Positions 46,480 through 55,832 are shown, counted from the first letter of the stretch. The stretch: 57,042 nucleotides of DNA from Nocardia araoensis NBRC 100135 (GCF_000308435.1 NZ_BAFR01000049.1:1-57042), one strand, 5' to 3'. A program made the numbers and translations. The notes: generated by a model from the sequence alone, not told the origin.

Positions 46480-47373
46480 ATGACAGTGCTGGCATTGGAG
46501 ATCGGGTCGTCGGGCTTCGCGGCGACTCGGGTCGCCGACGATGTCGACACCGACGACATCCGGAGGATCCCGATCCCAGCGACGGGCGCCTGGGCTCGAT
46601 GCCAGGAGCTGCTGCTCGAGGTCGCGGACGGTGGCGAGGTCACCGCCCTCGGTGTCGCTTCGGCCGGGCCGATCGATATGGCGGCCGGTGTGATCGCTCC
46701 TGCCGAGGTTCCGGAGTGGCGGGGAGGGTTCGGCATCGTCGAAGCGGCGCGGAAGTTGTTCCCGAAAGCGCAGGTTCCACTCGCGCTGGACGGCGTCTGC
46801 TTGGCGCTGGCGGAGCGAGGTTTCGGCGCGACGAGCGGAGTGATGGACAGCCTTGCGATCAGTGTCTCCGATCGCATCACCGGCGGGGTCGTGGTGGGCG
46901 GCTTCATCCTGGTGGGGCGCACCGGCAACGCGGGGCACGTAGGTCACGTCCTGGTTCCCGGCTTCGACGATCGATGCTCCTGCGGGGGCCGCGGGTGCCT
47001 GGAGGCGGTCGCGGGTGGCCTGGCCGTGGTGCGCTGGGCGCGGGAGCAGGGCTGGGCCGGCACGTCGGTGCAGGAACTGCTCGATGCCGCCGGCGTGGGT
47101 GAGGACATTCCCGCCGCGGCGCTCGGCCGGGCCGGTACGGCGCTCGGCCGGGCGATCGCCTCGGTGGCGGCACTGCTCGATCTCGACCTCGTCGTGCTCG
47201 GCGGCCCGCTCGCCGGAGCGGGGCCCGTGCTGTGGAAACCGCTCGGCGAGGCGGTCGCAATACATGCCAGGCTGAGCTTCCTGCCCGGATTGCGGGTGAT
47301 TCCCTCGCAGCTCGGAGACGCCGCGACGATCATGGGCGCGGGTGTGCTGGCCCTGGTCGGAAGGAATGCCTGA
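46480..47373 (+). CDS. ROK-family protein (sugar kinase/regulator type)
   Basis: The 297-residue protein has an ATPase-like N-terminus (LALEIGSSGFAATRVA) and the ROK zinc-binding signature in GHVLVPGFDDRCSCGGRGCLEAVAGG near residue 155. A second domain has GRAIASVAALLDLDLVVLGG. There is no N-terminal HTH, so it resembles a sugar kinase rather than a repressor. The usual catalytic Asp is plausibly LALDGVCLA. It sits between whiB and DUF5593 without a metabolic context, so a sensory role is conceivable. Confidence 0.82.
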   Translation: MTVLALEIGSSGFAATRVADDVDTDDIRRIPIPATGAWARCQELLLEVADGGEVTALGVASAGPIDMAAGVIAPAEVPEWRGGFGIVEAARKLFPKAQVPLALDGVCLALAERGFGATSGVMDSLAISVSDRITGGVVVGGFILVGRTGNAGHVGHVLVPGFDDRCSCGGRGCLEAVAGGLAVVRWAREQGWAGTSVQELLDAAGVGEDIPAAALGRAGTALGRAIASVAALLDLDLVVLGGPLAGAGPVLWKPLGEAVAIHARLSFLPGLRVIPSQLGDAATIMGAGVLALVGRNA

Positions 47374-47738
47374 TCGTTTCCCGCGGTGGCGTAATGCCCT
47401 GGGCGGGAGTGAGTTCAGCCGCGGGTGAGATTGCCGGGGGGATGCCGTCGGCTTCGGCCGGTGGCTTCCGGTGATCTTGTTCGCTGGTTTGCGACAGATG
47501 TGCCGTTGCGCTGTGCGCCGGTCGAAGGGAGGTTCCTCTCGAACTCGACGTGAACAAAATGAACTCGGCTGCGCATGTCGTATGAACATGATGGAGACTT
47601 CGTACTAACAGGCAGCGCGGTCACAGGTTGATTGAGCCGCTAAATAACGGTACATTGCCTAGTGTCACAAGATGTCTCATCCGGGGAGGCGGACCCGGAG
47701 GAACGGCTGGTCGGGCAAGTGCGAAGCGAAGTGGCGCA
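47374..47738. other. Intergenic region carrying the secretion-locus promoter
   Basis: This 365-bp region has lower GC than the genes around it. It contains only tiny frames (8-11 codons near 47550-47610) and the promoter/operator at 47628-47656. Confidence 0.5.
47628..47656 (+). promoter_or_regulatory. Promoter with palindrome filling the -35/-10 spacer
   Basis: -35 TTGATT (47628-47633), a 17-nt spacer and -10 TACATT (47651-47656). The last 14 nt of the spacer are the palindrome CCGCTAAATAACGG (47637-47650). A dyad between -35 and -10 is the classical MerR-family operator position, although MerR promoters often use 19-20 nt spacers. Transcription would start near 47663. Confidence 0.6.
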
Positions 47739-48875
47739 GTGATTCCATGGGTGACGATCGAGACGTTGGCGCCGGACGGCATGTCCGTGGCGTCGGTGGG
47801 GGATGCACCTCGTGAGTTCGCGAGCTGGCAGCGAGTGCTGCAGCGGACGCTGTCCAAAACGCCCGCGCTGTACGACAAACTGACGACCGCCGGACTGACC
47901 GAGGCGATCCAAACCGCACATGATCAGGCGCAAGACGTCGACCTGGCCATTCAGACCCGATCGGGACGGCATCAACTGTTCATCCGTCCGATCTTCGGCC
48001 CCGCTGGAGACGTGCACGCGGTGCGGCTGTGGTTGGGCCCGGCGTCCGAGCGGGTGCCTGCGTTGCGCCCGGCGGTGGGAGCGATCTGGGACCTGAGTAG
48101 TCAGACCATTCAGCAACCGAGTGGTATCACACGGCTGTCCGGCAGCAGCGCCGAAGAGTACGTCCCGAGGATGTCGATCGCGGAACTGTTCCACCGGGTG
48201 TCCAGTTTCGACCGGCACGCCGAGGTGCTCGATCTGCTCTACGACCCCAAGCCCGGTGAGCGAATGCAATTCGACACCAACGTGATTCACGGATTCGGGC
48301 GTGCGGCTCAGTGGCGGATCACCATTCGCGCGCGCGACGACGAGCGCACCCGTGGCGCTTGGTGGCTGATCGAGGACGTGACGTCGGAGAACGCGCAGGC
48401 GACGTGGCCGACCTTGGAGCGGATCGGTTTGCGCGAGGCGCATCGGCGGGCGGGAACGCATCTGGCCGTGGTGCAGCTCGAGCACACCAGCATCTCGCAC
48501 TGGCTCACCGATCCCGCGCCCTGGGTACGGTGGGACTATCTCTTCCGGCCCGTCGACGTCTTCCATCCCGAGGACCGTCCGCGGCTGGCCGAACTCGGCG
48601 ACCGGCTGCGGTCGGGCGACAGTGCGGGTGTCACGTTGCGGGTACTCAATTACGGCGGTGGTTACACGCCCACATCGCTGCTCTTGTACCCCTATCCCGG
48701 GTACTCGAGCAGACAGCTGGCGATCGCCCAGTTGGTCCGGGTCGCCGACGACGTACCGTTGCTGGAAACCCATCGCCAGGTGCTGGAGCCGCGGCAGCGC
48801 AGCGCGCCGATCGGATACGACGAACAATTGCGGCATTGGCTGGCGGGCAGGATGAAAAGCAACCCCGCCTGCTGA
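47739..48875 (+). CDS. GAF/DUF5593-like sensory protein
   Basis: The 378-residue cytosolic protein begins at GTG 47739 (MIPWVTIETLAPDGMSVAS), the typical beginning of DUF5593 proteins. The open frame starts at 47628, but that lies in the promoter. The N-terminal 140 residues form the DUF5593/GAF-like domain. Residues 145-230 resemble a PAS-type sensor (LFHRVSSFDRHAEVLDLLYD, RITIRARDDERTRGAWWLIED), and the C-terminal part contains another alpha/beta unit. No output domain is visible. It is probably a regulator of the downstream secretion-like operon, by position only. Confidence 0.6.
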   Translation: MIPWVTIETLAPDGMSVASVGDAPREFASWQRVLQRTLSKTPALYDKLTTAGLTEAIQTAHDQAQDVDLAIQTRSGRHQLFIRPIFGPAGDVHAVRLWLGPASERVPALRPAVGAIWDLSSQTIQQPSGITRLSGSSAEEYVPRMSIAELFHRVSSFDRHAEVLDLLYDPKPGERMQFDTNVIHGFGRAAQWRITIRARDDERTRGAWWLIEDVTSENAQATWPTLERIGLREAHRRAGTHLAVVQLEHTSISHWLTDPAPWVRWDYLFRPVDVFHPEDRPRLAELGDRLRSGDSAGVTLRVLNYGGGYTPTSLLLYPYPGYSSRQLAIAQLVRVADDVPLLETHRQVLEPRQRSAPIGYDEQLRHWLAGRMKSNPAC

Positions 48876-48884
48876 CAGTTTTCA

Positions 48885-48900
48885 TTCCCATGAGTGGGAA
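48885..48900. promoter_or_regulatory. Palindrome and direct repeat before the TcpC-like gene
   Basis: TTCCCA-TGAG-TGGGAA is a perfect dyad. TGGGAAC recurs at 48913-48919, 18 nt after its first copy. A TACCAT -10 (48932-48937) lies 7 nt before GTG 48945, suggesting a leaderless internal promoter with this dyad as its operator. Confidence 0.4.
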
Positions 48901-48944
48901 CTACTGGCCGGTTGGGAACGCCTGTGCTCTCTACCATTTCGGGA

Positions 48945-49949
48945 GTGAGGACAGGTATTCGTGAGTCGGCAGATTCGGGTGAGGCCCTGCTTCGCCGGAT
49001 GGCCGCTCGCCGTCGTCGCGACAACATCGTGGTCGCGGTGCTCGCCGTTCTCGCGGTGCTCGGCGGTGGACATGCAATCCTGAGTGTCTTCGACTCCGGG
49101 CCGCCCGCGCCGTCGGATGACTCGACGACGGCAATCATCGGGCATGCGCACTTGGCAGGCTCTTATGCCGAGCAGTTCGTCGTCGCATACCTCACTGCCG
49201 TTGCGGGACAGCAGGATCGGATCGGCGAATATGTCGGCTCCAATCAGCAGATCACCTTGCCTTCATCCGCGCGCCAAGTGTCCGACCCGTCGGTCGTCTA
49301 CGTCTCTCGGGCGCTCTCGGCCGGGGGGCTCGAAGTATGGTCGGTCACGGTATCGGTCCGGGTCGGCAAAGTCGGCGCCGCGACCGCACAGGATCAGCGG
49401 CAGTTCTACCGTGTCGCGGTCTCGGTGTCCGATGGGCGGCTGCGTGCGCTGTCGACGCCCGCCTTGGTCCAAGCCCCCTCCAAGGGCGTCGATCTCAAAC
49501 TGGCCTACGGCGCGCCCTGCGCACCGGACACCGTGCTGGGGCAGGTCGCGGCGGGCTTCCTGAGCGCCATGCTGGCCGGAAACGGTGACGTGGCGCGCTA
49601 CACCACACCGGATGCCGGGCTGGCCGCACTGAAACCGCCCCCCTTCACCGCCGTCGAGCTGACCTCGCTCACAACGGACGATTCGAGCTGCGGCTCCGGC
49701 GGTGCGAAGGCCCAAGTGCTGGCCACCGTCAATCCCAAAGCCGATACGGGAGCGACCGCGACGCTGGCCTACCCGCTCACCATGATTCGCAACGCGGGCC
49801 AGTGGCAGGTGGTGTCCATAGATCCGATTCCCGCCTTGTCGAGTCCGCTGGCGGTGGTCGTCGGTCAGGATTCCCGCGGCGGAGCGCCGCCCACCTCGTC
49901 CTCGTCCCCCTCGACGTCGGTGACGATTCCGCCGGCGACACAGAACTGA
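48945..49949 (+). CDS. TcpC/VirB8-like conjugation channel protein
   Basis: The 334-residue protein has a basic N-terminus (LLRRMAARRRRDN), one membrane helix in about residues 27-50 (IVVAVLAVLAVLGGGHAILSVF) and an extracytoplasmic part with two NTF2-like domains as in TcpC of conjugative elements. The first has SYAEQFVVAYLTAVAGQQDRI and SVTVSVRVGK. The second has VAAGFLSAMLAGNGDVARYTTP and YPLTMIRNAGQWQVVSIDP. Ser/Pro-rich tail. GTG 48945 is chosen because of the leaderless -10; in-frame starts at 48894, 48912 and 48924 are possible. It probably assembles the inner-membrane scaffold of a type IV secretion channel. Confidence 0.75.
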   Translation: MRTGIRESADSGEALLRRMAARRRRDNIVVAVLAVLAVLGGGHAILSVFDSGPPAPSDDSTTAIIGHAHLAGSYAEQFVVAYLTAVAGQQDRIGEYVGSNQQITLPSSARQVSDPSVVYVSRALSAGGLEVWSVTVSVRVGKVGAATAQDQRQFYRVAVSVSDGRLRALSTPALVQAPSKGVDLKLAYGAPCAPDTVLGQVAAGFLSAMLAGNGDVARYTTPDAGLAALKPPPFTAVELTSLTTDDSSCGSGGAKAQVLATVNPKADTGATATLAYPLTMIRNAGQWQVVSIDPIPALSSPLAVVVGQDSRGGAPPTSSSSPSTSVTIPPATQN

Positions 49950-49965
49950 TCCGAGAGGCAGCCCG

Positions 49966-50226
49966 ATGGGTAATTTGAGCAACATCCTCTATGGCATCCT
50001 GATCTTTGTCCGATGGGGCGGAATGATCATCATCGCCATCGTCACGATCGGTGTGGTGATCTCCGAGGCGGCGAAATCGAGGCTGTCACCGGCGCGGATC
50101 ATCGTCGTCTTCGGCTCGGGGTTGATGGCCGGGGTGGTGATCTGGATTCTGCCCACGACCATCAACTACGCGCGCACGGACGCGAACCTCATCGTCCCCG
50201 ATCACCCTATCGGTGGCTATCGATGA
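49966..50226 (+). CDS. Small two-helix membrane protein of the secretion locus
   Basis: The 86-residue protein has two hydrophobic segments in residues 5-35 (ILYGILIFVRWGGMIIIAIVTIGVVI) and 42-65 (RIIVVFGSGLMAGVVIWILPT), like VirB2/VirB3-class or pilin-like components. GAGAGG precedes ATG 49966. It overlaps the next gene by 4 nt (ATGA). Assignment to a specific T4SS subunit is not possible from sequence alone. Confidence 0.65.
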   Translation: MGNLSNILYGILIFVRWGGMIIIAIVTIGVVISEAAKSRLSPARIIVVFGSGLMAGVVIWILPTTINYARTDANLIVPDHPIGGYR

Positions 50227-50774
50227 CCCAAGTCATCAAGGTGTTCACGCCGATCAAACGTGTGCCCACGATGATCGGCAAGGCGCAGAACGGGCAGAAG
50301 CTTCCGTTCGGTCCCTACACCCTGCCACAGGTTGCCGCCGGTGTGGCGATGATGTCGGTGGCTTCGGTCGGCGCCATGACCCTCCCGGTCAATCCGGCCG
50401 TCACTTTCATCACAGGTCTGGCGCTGACCGTCCTGGCGGTGTTCGTGCTCGGGCTCGTGCCGTACACGGGCGTCCGGATGACCTCGCGCGCCCTGTGGCT
50501 CGGTAGGCTCGTCGTCTACCGCAAGCCGGTGTCCGCCTCAGGGATGCCGATCGGCAGCGACTCGGTGCGCCACACCGTATTCGTCGAGAAGAGCGTGGTC
50601 CTCTTGCTGCCCGACCACGCTGATGCGGCAGTGGCCACCGAGCCGAAGTCGGGCGTCCGGATGCTTGAGGTGATAGGTGGCGGCGGAAAAGTCACCGACC
50701 TGTGGCTGCGACTGAATGGCAACGACGAAGGCAACGATAACGGCAGCGGCCCGCCCCCCGGAGGACGTCCCTGA
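50223..50774 (+). CDS. PrgI/TcpE/SCO6880-like membrane protein
   Basis: The 183-residue protein has two close membrane helices at about 40-60 and 62-85 (GVAMMSVASVGAMTLP, FITGLALTVLAVFVLGLVPY), then a soluble domain with FVEKSVVLLLPDH and a Gly/Asn/Pro-rich tail. A short two-helix protein directly ahead of the VirB4 ATPase is the normal position for PrgI- or VirB3-like partners, which dock the ATPase to the membrane. It overlaps the ATPase start by 1 nt (TGATG). Confidence 0.62.
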   Translation: MTQVIKVFTPIKRVPTMIGKAQNGQKLPFGPYTLPQVAAGVAMMSVASVGAMTLPVNPAVTFITGLALTVLAVFVLGLVPYTGVRMTSRALWLGRLVVYRKPVSASGMPIGSDSVRHTVFVEKSVVLLLPDHADAAVATEPKSGVRMLEVIGGGGKVTDLWLRLNGNDEGNDNGSGPPPGGRP

Positions 50775-53299
50775 TGGCACTCGGACGAGATCTACAGCCG
50801 ACCGCGGCGATTCGCGGCAATCTCCAGTTCACCCATTCCGGTCTGGTCACCGCGACGTATTTCATCAATCCGCTCGGCTATGGCTTGCGCAAAGCCGGTG
50901 ACAAGTACGACGTCAAGATGGCGCATCATGCGCTGGTCACCAACTTGCCGAGCGGATCGCTGCTGCTCGGGATCCAGGCGCGGCTGAATACGATCGACGT
51001 GCTCACCAAGATGGTCGAGGGCGTCGACCTGGACGAGTGTGAGGACTACGCCGACGAGGTGGTGGCCTCCTACGAGCGCGTGCACGCCATCATGCCGCAG
51101 ACCCGTATCTTCCTGCTGTCGATTCCGGTCGGCGCCAGCAACTCCAGTATTTCCGCGCTGTCGCGCCTGTGGCGCGGCAGCACCCCCACCATCGACGCGA
51201 CCGCGATCTCCCGCGCCGACCTGGACCAATACGACGAGAAGGCGAACGAGATACTGTCCAGGATCGGCGGCGACTTCGATCCGGTGCCGGTGCCCGCGGC
51301 GCTGTTCCAATGGCTGTGGGAGCACTATCTCTCCCGCGGTGCGGCTGGGGATCCGGTGGCGCCCACGCGGGCCGGTGCGCTGGACGACGCGACGGCAGCG
51401 GTGTTCCGTTCCGCCGCGCTCGACGAGGGGGCCCAAACCGACAGCAACCGGCGTATCCGGCCGTCGTTCGTCCCCGTGATCAAGGTGGTGCAACCGGATT
51501 TCGATTATCGCCCGTCATACCAGGCGATGCTGACGCCGCACTCGTTCCCATACGCGGGCATGACATTTCCCGGCGGCAGCGAGTTCCTGAACGTGTTGGA
51601 GGGCCTCGGCGACGTCACCGTGGACTGGGGCATGCGGATCTCCACCAAGCCCGCCGAGGAGGTGCTCAAGAACAACGAGCTCAGCCTGCGCAGGCTCGGC
51701 GAGCAGATGGATCAACGCGACCAGGAGATTTCGTTCGCACAGAACACGCTGGCATCGAAGGCGCACATGCTCGGCGAGTACAACCAGCACTTCGAGGTCA
51801 ACGGTGGTGAATCAGAGGTCTCGTTCACAACCGTCATCGCCATCGGCGGACCGACGCGCGACGCCACGATGGATGCGGTCAACACGCTGAGACGGCGCTA
51901 CAAGCGGTTCCAGGTCGACATGACGGCACCGGTCGGGGCGCAGGTCGATCTATGGTCGATGCTGGTTCCCGGCAGCCCGCCGCGCCGTGCCTTCGACGAC
52001 TTCGCCCATATCGTCCCCTCGGACATGTGGGCCGGCTTCGTGCCGTTCACCACCAGTCAGATCGGCGACGACAGCGGGCCGGTGATCGGCGTCAACCTGC
52101 TGTCGGGCCATTTCGAACCGATCCACTTCGGAATCATGGAGGCCGCGCTGCACGACCTGTCCGCCTCCTTCGCGGTGACCGGCGAACTCGGTTCGGGCAA
52201 GTCGTATTTCCTCAAACTGATGGCCGTGCTCGTGCACGACATGGGCGGCCAGTTCCTCGCCATCGACCGCAGTCAGGTCGGCGAGTGGGAGCATTTCGCG
52301 CGGTCGATCGACGACGCGGTCGTCATCGACCTGGCCAATCCCACGGTGTCGCTGGATCCGCTGCGGTTGTTCAACCCGCGCATCGCGGGTGAGCGGGCGC
52401 TGGACTCGATCCTTCCGCTGCTGGATCTGTCACCGACTTCGGGTGCGGGCGCCGCGGCGAGCAATCTGCTGTCCCCCAGGGGCATGGCCGAGCACAAGAT
52501 CAAGAGCCTGCTCGATCTGTTCCACGTCGTCCGCCGGTTACGGGAGCACCCCGATCGAGGCGAGGAGTACGCGGATCTCGCGGCGCGGCTGGGCACCGTG
52601 GTGGAGCGGGTACCGGTGCTGTTCGACCCCAAGCTCCGACCGCTGCGTCTCGACGCCGCCGCGACCGTCGTCCGCAGCCACAATCTGCAACTGCCGAGCG
52701 CCGAGGAACTCACCACGCCACACTTGTACAACCGGTTGCCGCTGACGAAACGGCTCGGCACGGCGCTGTACGAACTGGTCGGCGTGGCGGCGCGGGAGGC
52801 CTTCCTCTCCGACAACGGCAGGTTCGGCCTGCTGGTCGGCGACGAGGCACACCACTTCACGCAGACACAGGTCGGCTCCGCGGTCACCTCCGACTTCAGC
52901 CGTGACGGCCGCAAGCACCTGGCCGCGATCGGGCTCGCCTCGCACGACCCGGCCACCGACTTCCAGGGCGCGGCGCACAATCTCATCCCGAACCGGTTCG
53001 TCTTCCGGCAGCGCGATGAGACGCTGGCGCGCAACAGTTTGGAGTGGCTTGGCGTCGATCTGGAGGAAGCCCCGTTTCTCTTGCAGATTCTCCGCGAGGA
53101 GACCTCGCCCCCCGTTGGTCCCGGACGTCAGATTCCCGAGGAGCGCCGTGGTGAGATGTTCATGCGGGACGCGCTGAACCGTATCGGTCGCGGTAAGGTG
53201 CTAGGTCCGGCGCGTCCGGACCGTGCTGCGGCGATCACCAGTACTCCGACCAGTGCCAATGGCATGCGTTCGGTGCTACCGGAGCGGTCGGTGCGCTGA
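50774..53299 (+). CDS. VirB4/TcpF-like secretion ATPase
   Basis: The 841-residue ATPase has Walker A GELGSGKSYFLK near residue 472 and Walker B FGLLVGDEAHHF near 690. The large N-terminal half is VirB4-like without membrane helices. A later segment DGRKHLAAIGLASHDPATDF resembles the motif-III region of the HerA/FtsK-VirB4 superfamily. VirB4 proteins energise assembly of T4SS channels. The AEEVLKNNELSLRRLGEQMDQRDQEI stretch near 295 looks coiled-coil. It overlaps both neighbours by one base. Confidence 0.85.
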   Translation: MALGRDLQPTAAIRGNLQFTHSGLVTATYFINPLGYGLRKAGDKYDVKMAHHALVTNLPSGSLLLGIQARLNTIDVLTKMVEGVDLDECEDYADEVVASYERVHAIMPQTRIFLLSIPVGASNSSISALSRLWRGSTPTIDATAISRADLDQYDEKANEILSRIGGDFDPVPVPAALFQWLWEHYLSRGAAGDPVAPTRAGALDDATAAVFRSAALDEGAQTDSNRRIRPSFVPVIKVVQPDFDYRPSYQAMLTPHSFPYAGMTFPGGSEFLNVLEGLGDVTVDWGMRISTKPAEEVLKNNELSLRRLGEQMDQRDQEISFAQNTLASKAHMLGEYNQHFEVNGGESEVSFTTVIAIGGPTRDATMDAVNTLRRRYKRFQVDMTAPVGAQVDLWSMLVPGSPPRRAFDDFAHIVPSDMWAGFVPFTTSQIGDDSGPVIGVNLLSGHFEPIHFGIMEAALHDLSASFAVTGELGSGKSYFLKLMAVLVHDMGGQFLAIDRSQVGEWEHFARSIDDAVVIDLANPTVSLDPLRLFNPRIAGERALDSILPLLDLSPTSGAGAAASNLLSPRGMAEHKIKSLLDLFHVVRRLREHPDRGEEYADLAARLGTVVERVPVLFDPKLRPLRLDAAATVVRSHNLQLPSAEELTTPHLYNRLPLTKRLGTALYELVGVAAREAFLSDNGRFGLLVGDEAHHFTQTQVGSAVTSDFSRDGRKHLAAIGLASHDPATDFQGAAHNLIPNRFVFRQRDETLARNSLEWLGVDLEEAPFLLQILREETSPPVGPGRQIPEERRGEMFMRDALNRIGRGKVLGPARPDRAAAITSTPTSANGMRSVLPERSVR

Positions 53300-55779
53300 T
53301 GAGATCGCTGCTCGGGACCAGCATGCGCGCACCGCAGTCTTCCTTCGGGATGCCCTGGGAACCGCAGTTCTGGGACGTGGAACGTTGGCGACCGCAAATG
53401 GTGTTCCGGCGCTTCCGGGCTTGGGTCGCCGCGTCCCGCCGTCGCCGCCGCACCGCGTGGATCGGCCTCACCCTCTTCGGGCTGTTCGTCTTTCCTGGTC
53501 TCATACACGCGGTGTCCATTGCGCAGAGTGGCACGCTGGCCCAGGGCGCCACACCCAACAGTGCGACCAGCTGGATGAATGTCAAAGACTCGAACGGAGT
53601 CAACGTCTCGAGCTACATGCTGGTGATCGACCACGGCGGCGTGTGGAACCTGGGAAATTTCGCACTATGGATCATCCTCATGCCGATGTTCGCGCTCTGG
53701 CTGGTCACGATGACGACTGGAGTCTGGTTTCCCGGCGAGGCAATGGGTTTCGGGTGGCTGAACCTGATCAGCGCGCCATTGCAAGCGATGGCCCGCAACC
53801 TGACGGTGCAGGTCGCGACACCTTTGCTGGCGGCCACGGCGGTGACGATCGGCGCGTTCTTCGTGGGGTATTTCATCATTCGCGCCTTGTACGCCAAGGC
53901 CGCAATGCAGGTCGTCACGATGATCGTAGTCGCGATCGTCGGCGTGTTCTTCCTGGCGAACCCCTTGGCCGAGGCGCTGTCCGACCATGGCTTGCTGGTA
54001 CAGGGGCGCGACCTGGGACTCTCGGTCGCGGCGGGTTTGAATGGGAACAACAATCCGAATCCGCAACAGTTGGTCGCCACACTGCAAGCGACGATGGCCG
54101 ACAATTTCGTTCGACTCCCATTGCAGGTCTGGAATTTCGGACATGTCGTGGACAGCAATCCGTCCTGCCGGGCGGCGTGGTCGTCCGGCATGACGGCCGG
54201 TAGCGAAGACCGGGTGAAGAACGGGATGAGATCGTGCGGCGACAGCGCCGCGTACGCCGCGGTGGAGAACCCGGGCGTCGGTCAGATCGGAGCCGGACTG
54301 CTGCTGCTGCTGTGCGCGGTCATTCTCCTGGCCTTCGCGGCGTACTTGTCTTTCAAGATCATGTGGGCTGTTCTCGACCTCATCTACTATGGGTTCGCGT
54401 CGGTATTCGGTTTCGCGGCCGGTGGGTACATTTACGGTCCGACGCAGACGTTTACTGTCCGTTGCGTGGTCCACGGCTTCATCTCCGCTGGGAAAATGGC
54501 CTTCTTCGTCATCGCCCTCGGCATCTACGAGCTATTGCTGGGCAGCCTGTTCCGCGCGGCGAACGGCCAGATCATGGTGATATTCGTGATCGGGGCGGGC
54601 GTCGAGATCGTCGCCATCGTCCAGGTGCGGCGGCTGAGCAGAAATATCGATGAGGCCAACGACTGGGTCACCAACCGCATCGGAGCGGCGATCCAGAGCG
54701 GTGGATCGTCACAGGGTGCCGGCGGTGGTGGTGGCTCCGCACTGGGTATGGGCTTGGGCATGGGCAATTCGAATGCGGCCGGCTCGATGAGTCCGCTCGC
54801 GATGGTCGGCGCGATAAGCACCATCAACAGCTCGCCGCTCACCGCATGGCTTGCCGGTGGCCGCCTCAACCCGTTGAATCCGTTTTCCCGCACGGACCAG
54901 GTCGACAAGAAGCTCAAGAAGAAGGGCCTGAAGACCAAGGATCTTCGAGAGGCCTCACACGCTAGCCTTTACGATCGAATTGCTGGGGCGAACGCGGCCC
55001 GGCGCGGTATCCAACGCTCCGGCAACAGCAGACGCAGTGAGAGAGCCGCCGCCTTCGCCATGGAGAACTACACGCACCTGTCGGGTAGTGGCGGCCCGCA
55101 GAACGGTGGGTACCACGCTCTGCTGATGGCAGGAGTTCCCGAGCGCATAGCGCAGCGGGCGCTCGAAGCTCGGACGGACATCATTCGGCATGCCGACGCG
55201 GAGCCCCTCGCCTCGAAGCACCTTGCCAACCTCGTTGCCGCACAGAAGCATTTCGAGAATCACTTTTACACGAATGATCGGGAGATGTACATGGCCAGGT
55301 TCCACGCGTTGGAGGCCAGCGTCGATCGGTATCGAGGGGATTATCAGGGCGGTGTGCGGATCTCGGAAGATCTGGCCGAACTCGGTAGGGAATACATCAA
55401 CAATCCAACCAAGGAATGGATCGATGCATTGCAGGCCCATGCACAGGGGCCGATCAGGGACAGTTCCACCCCTCGGTTGCGGGTCAATGGCCGGGACCTC
55501 ACTCAGCTCGAGGCGGACAGGTTGAGGGAGTGGATCTCCAACGAGCATGCGTTGAACGTCCTGGCGGCCAGCAGGAATGTAGCCGAGAATCCTCGTGACT
55601 TCGATCGGCTCCGGGTACTGCGTTCCGAAATCGACAAAGCTGCCCAAACCGATCAATGGCAGGCGGGCCGGAGTATCACGGGTGCTGTCTCGCTCCCCCA
55701 GCCGGACTCCGACGCAAACCCGCTGCCTGCCATTCCGGACACGATCCTGAATCCCCTCCGAAACCCGCGGGGCCGCTGA
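53299..55779 (+). CDS. VirB6/TrbL-like polytopic membrane protein
   Basis: The 826-residue protein has a basic cytosolic start and a first helix near residues 54-75. About six further spans lie between 115 and 440 (FALWIILMPMFALWLVTMTTG, VTIGAFFVGYFIIRALYA, LLLLLCAVILLAFAAYLSF, MVIFVIGAGVEIVAIVQV). A Gly/Met-rich linker near 475-505 precedes a soluble charged C-terminal domain of about 300 residues. The helical core suits the VirB6/TrbL channel class; the large C-terminal domain is unusual. Codon third positions look less GC-rich from about 54.9 kb, suggesting recent acquisition. Confidence 0.72.
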   Translation: MRSLLGTSMRAPQSSFGMPWEPQFWDVERWRPQMVFRRFRAWVAASRRRRRTAWIGLTLFGLFVFPGLIHAVSIAQSGTLAQGATPNSATSWMNVKDSNGVNVSSYMLVIDHGGVWNLGNFALWIILMPMFALWLVTMTTGVWFPGEAMGFGWLNLISAPLQAMARNLTVQVATPLLAATAVTIGAFFVGYFIIRALYAKAAMQVVTMIVVAIVGVFFLANPLAEALSDHGLLVQGRDLGLSVAAGLNGNNNPNPQQLVATLQATMADNFVRLPLQVWNFGHVVDSNPSCRAAWSSGMTAGSEDRVKNGMRSCGDSAAYAAVENPGVGQIGAGLLLLLCAVILLAFAAYLSFKIMWAVLDLIYYGFASVFGFAAGGYIYGPTQTFTVRCVVHGFISAGKMAFFVIALGIYELLLGSLFRAANGQIMVIFVIGAGVEIVAIVQVRRLSRNIDEANDWVTNRIGAAIQSGGSSQGAGGGGGSALGMGLGMGNSNAAGSMSPLAMVGAISTINSSPLTAWLAGGRLNPLNPFSRTDQVDKKLKKKGLKTKDLREASHASLYDRIAGANAARRGIQRSGNSRRSERAAAFAMENYTHLSGSGGPQNGGYHALLMAGVPERIAQRALEARTDIIRHADAEPLASKHLANLVAAQKHFENHFYTNDREMYMARFHALEASVDRYRGDYQGGVRISEDLAELGREYINNPTKEWIDALQAHAQGPIRDSSTPRLRVNGRDLTQLEADRLREWISNEHALNVLAASRNVAENPRDFDRLRVLRSEIDKAAQTDQWQAGRSITGAVSLPQPDSDANPLPAIPDTILNPLRNPRGR

Positions 55780-55832
55780 TCAGTCCTCGACAAGGGCAAG
55801 ACAGTGCGGCTGATATCACAGAAAGGTAGTCG

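Noticed and set aside
47628..47738. Upstream TTG start for the DUF5593 gene
   Set aside because: It coincides with the -35 element and operator; GTG 47739 gives the expected N-terminus.
48894..48944. Upstream GTG start for the TcpC-like gene
   Set aside because: It overlaps the TTCCCA-TGAG-TGGGAA dyad, has no ribosome site and adds a non-conserved leader. It is kept as an alternative only.
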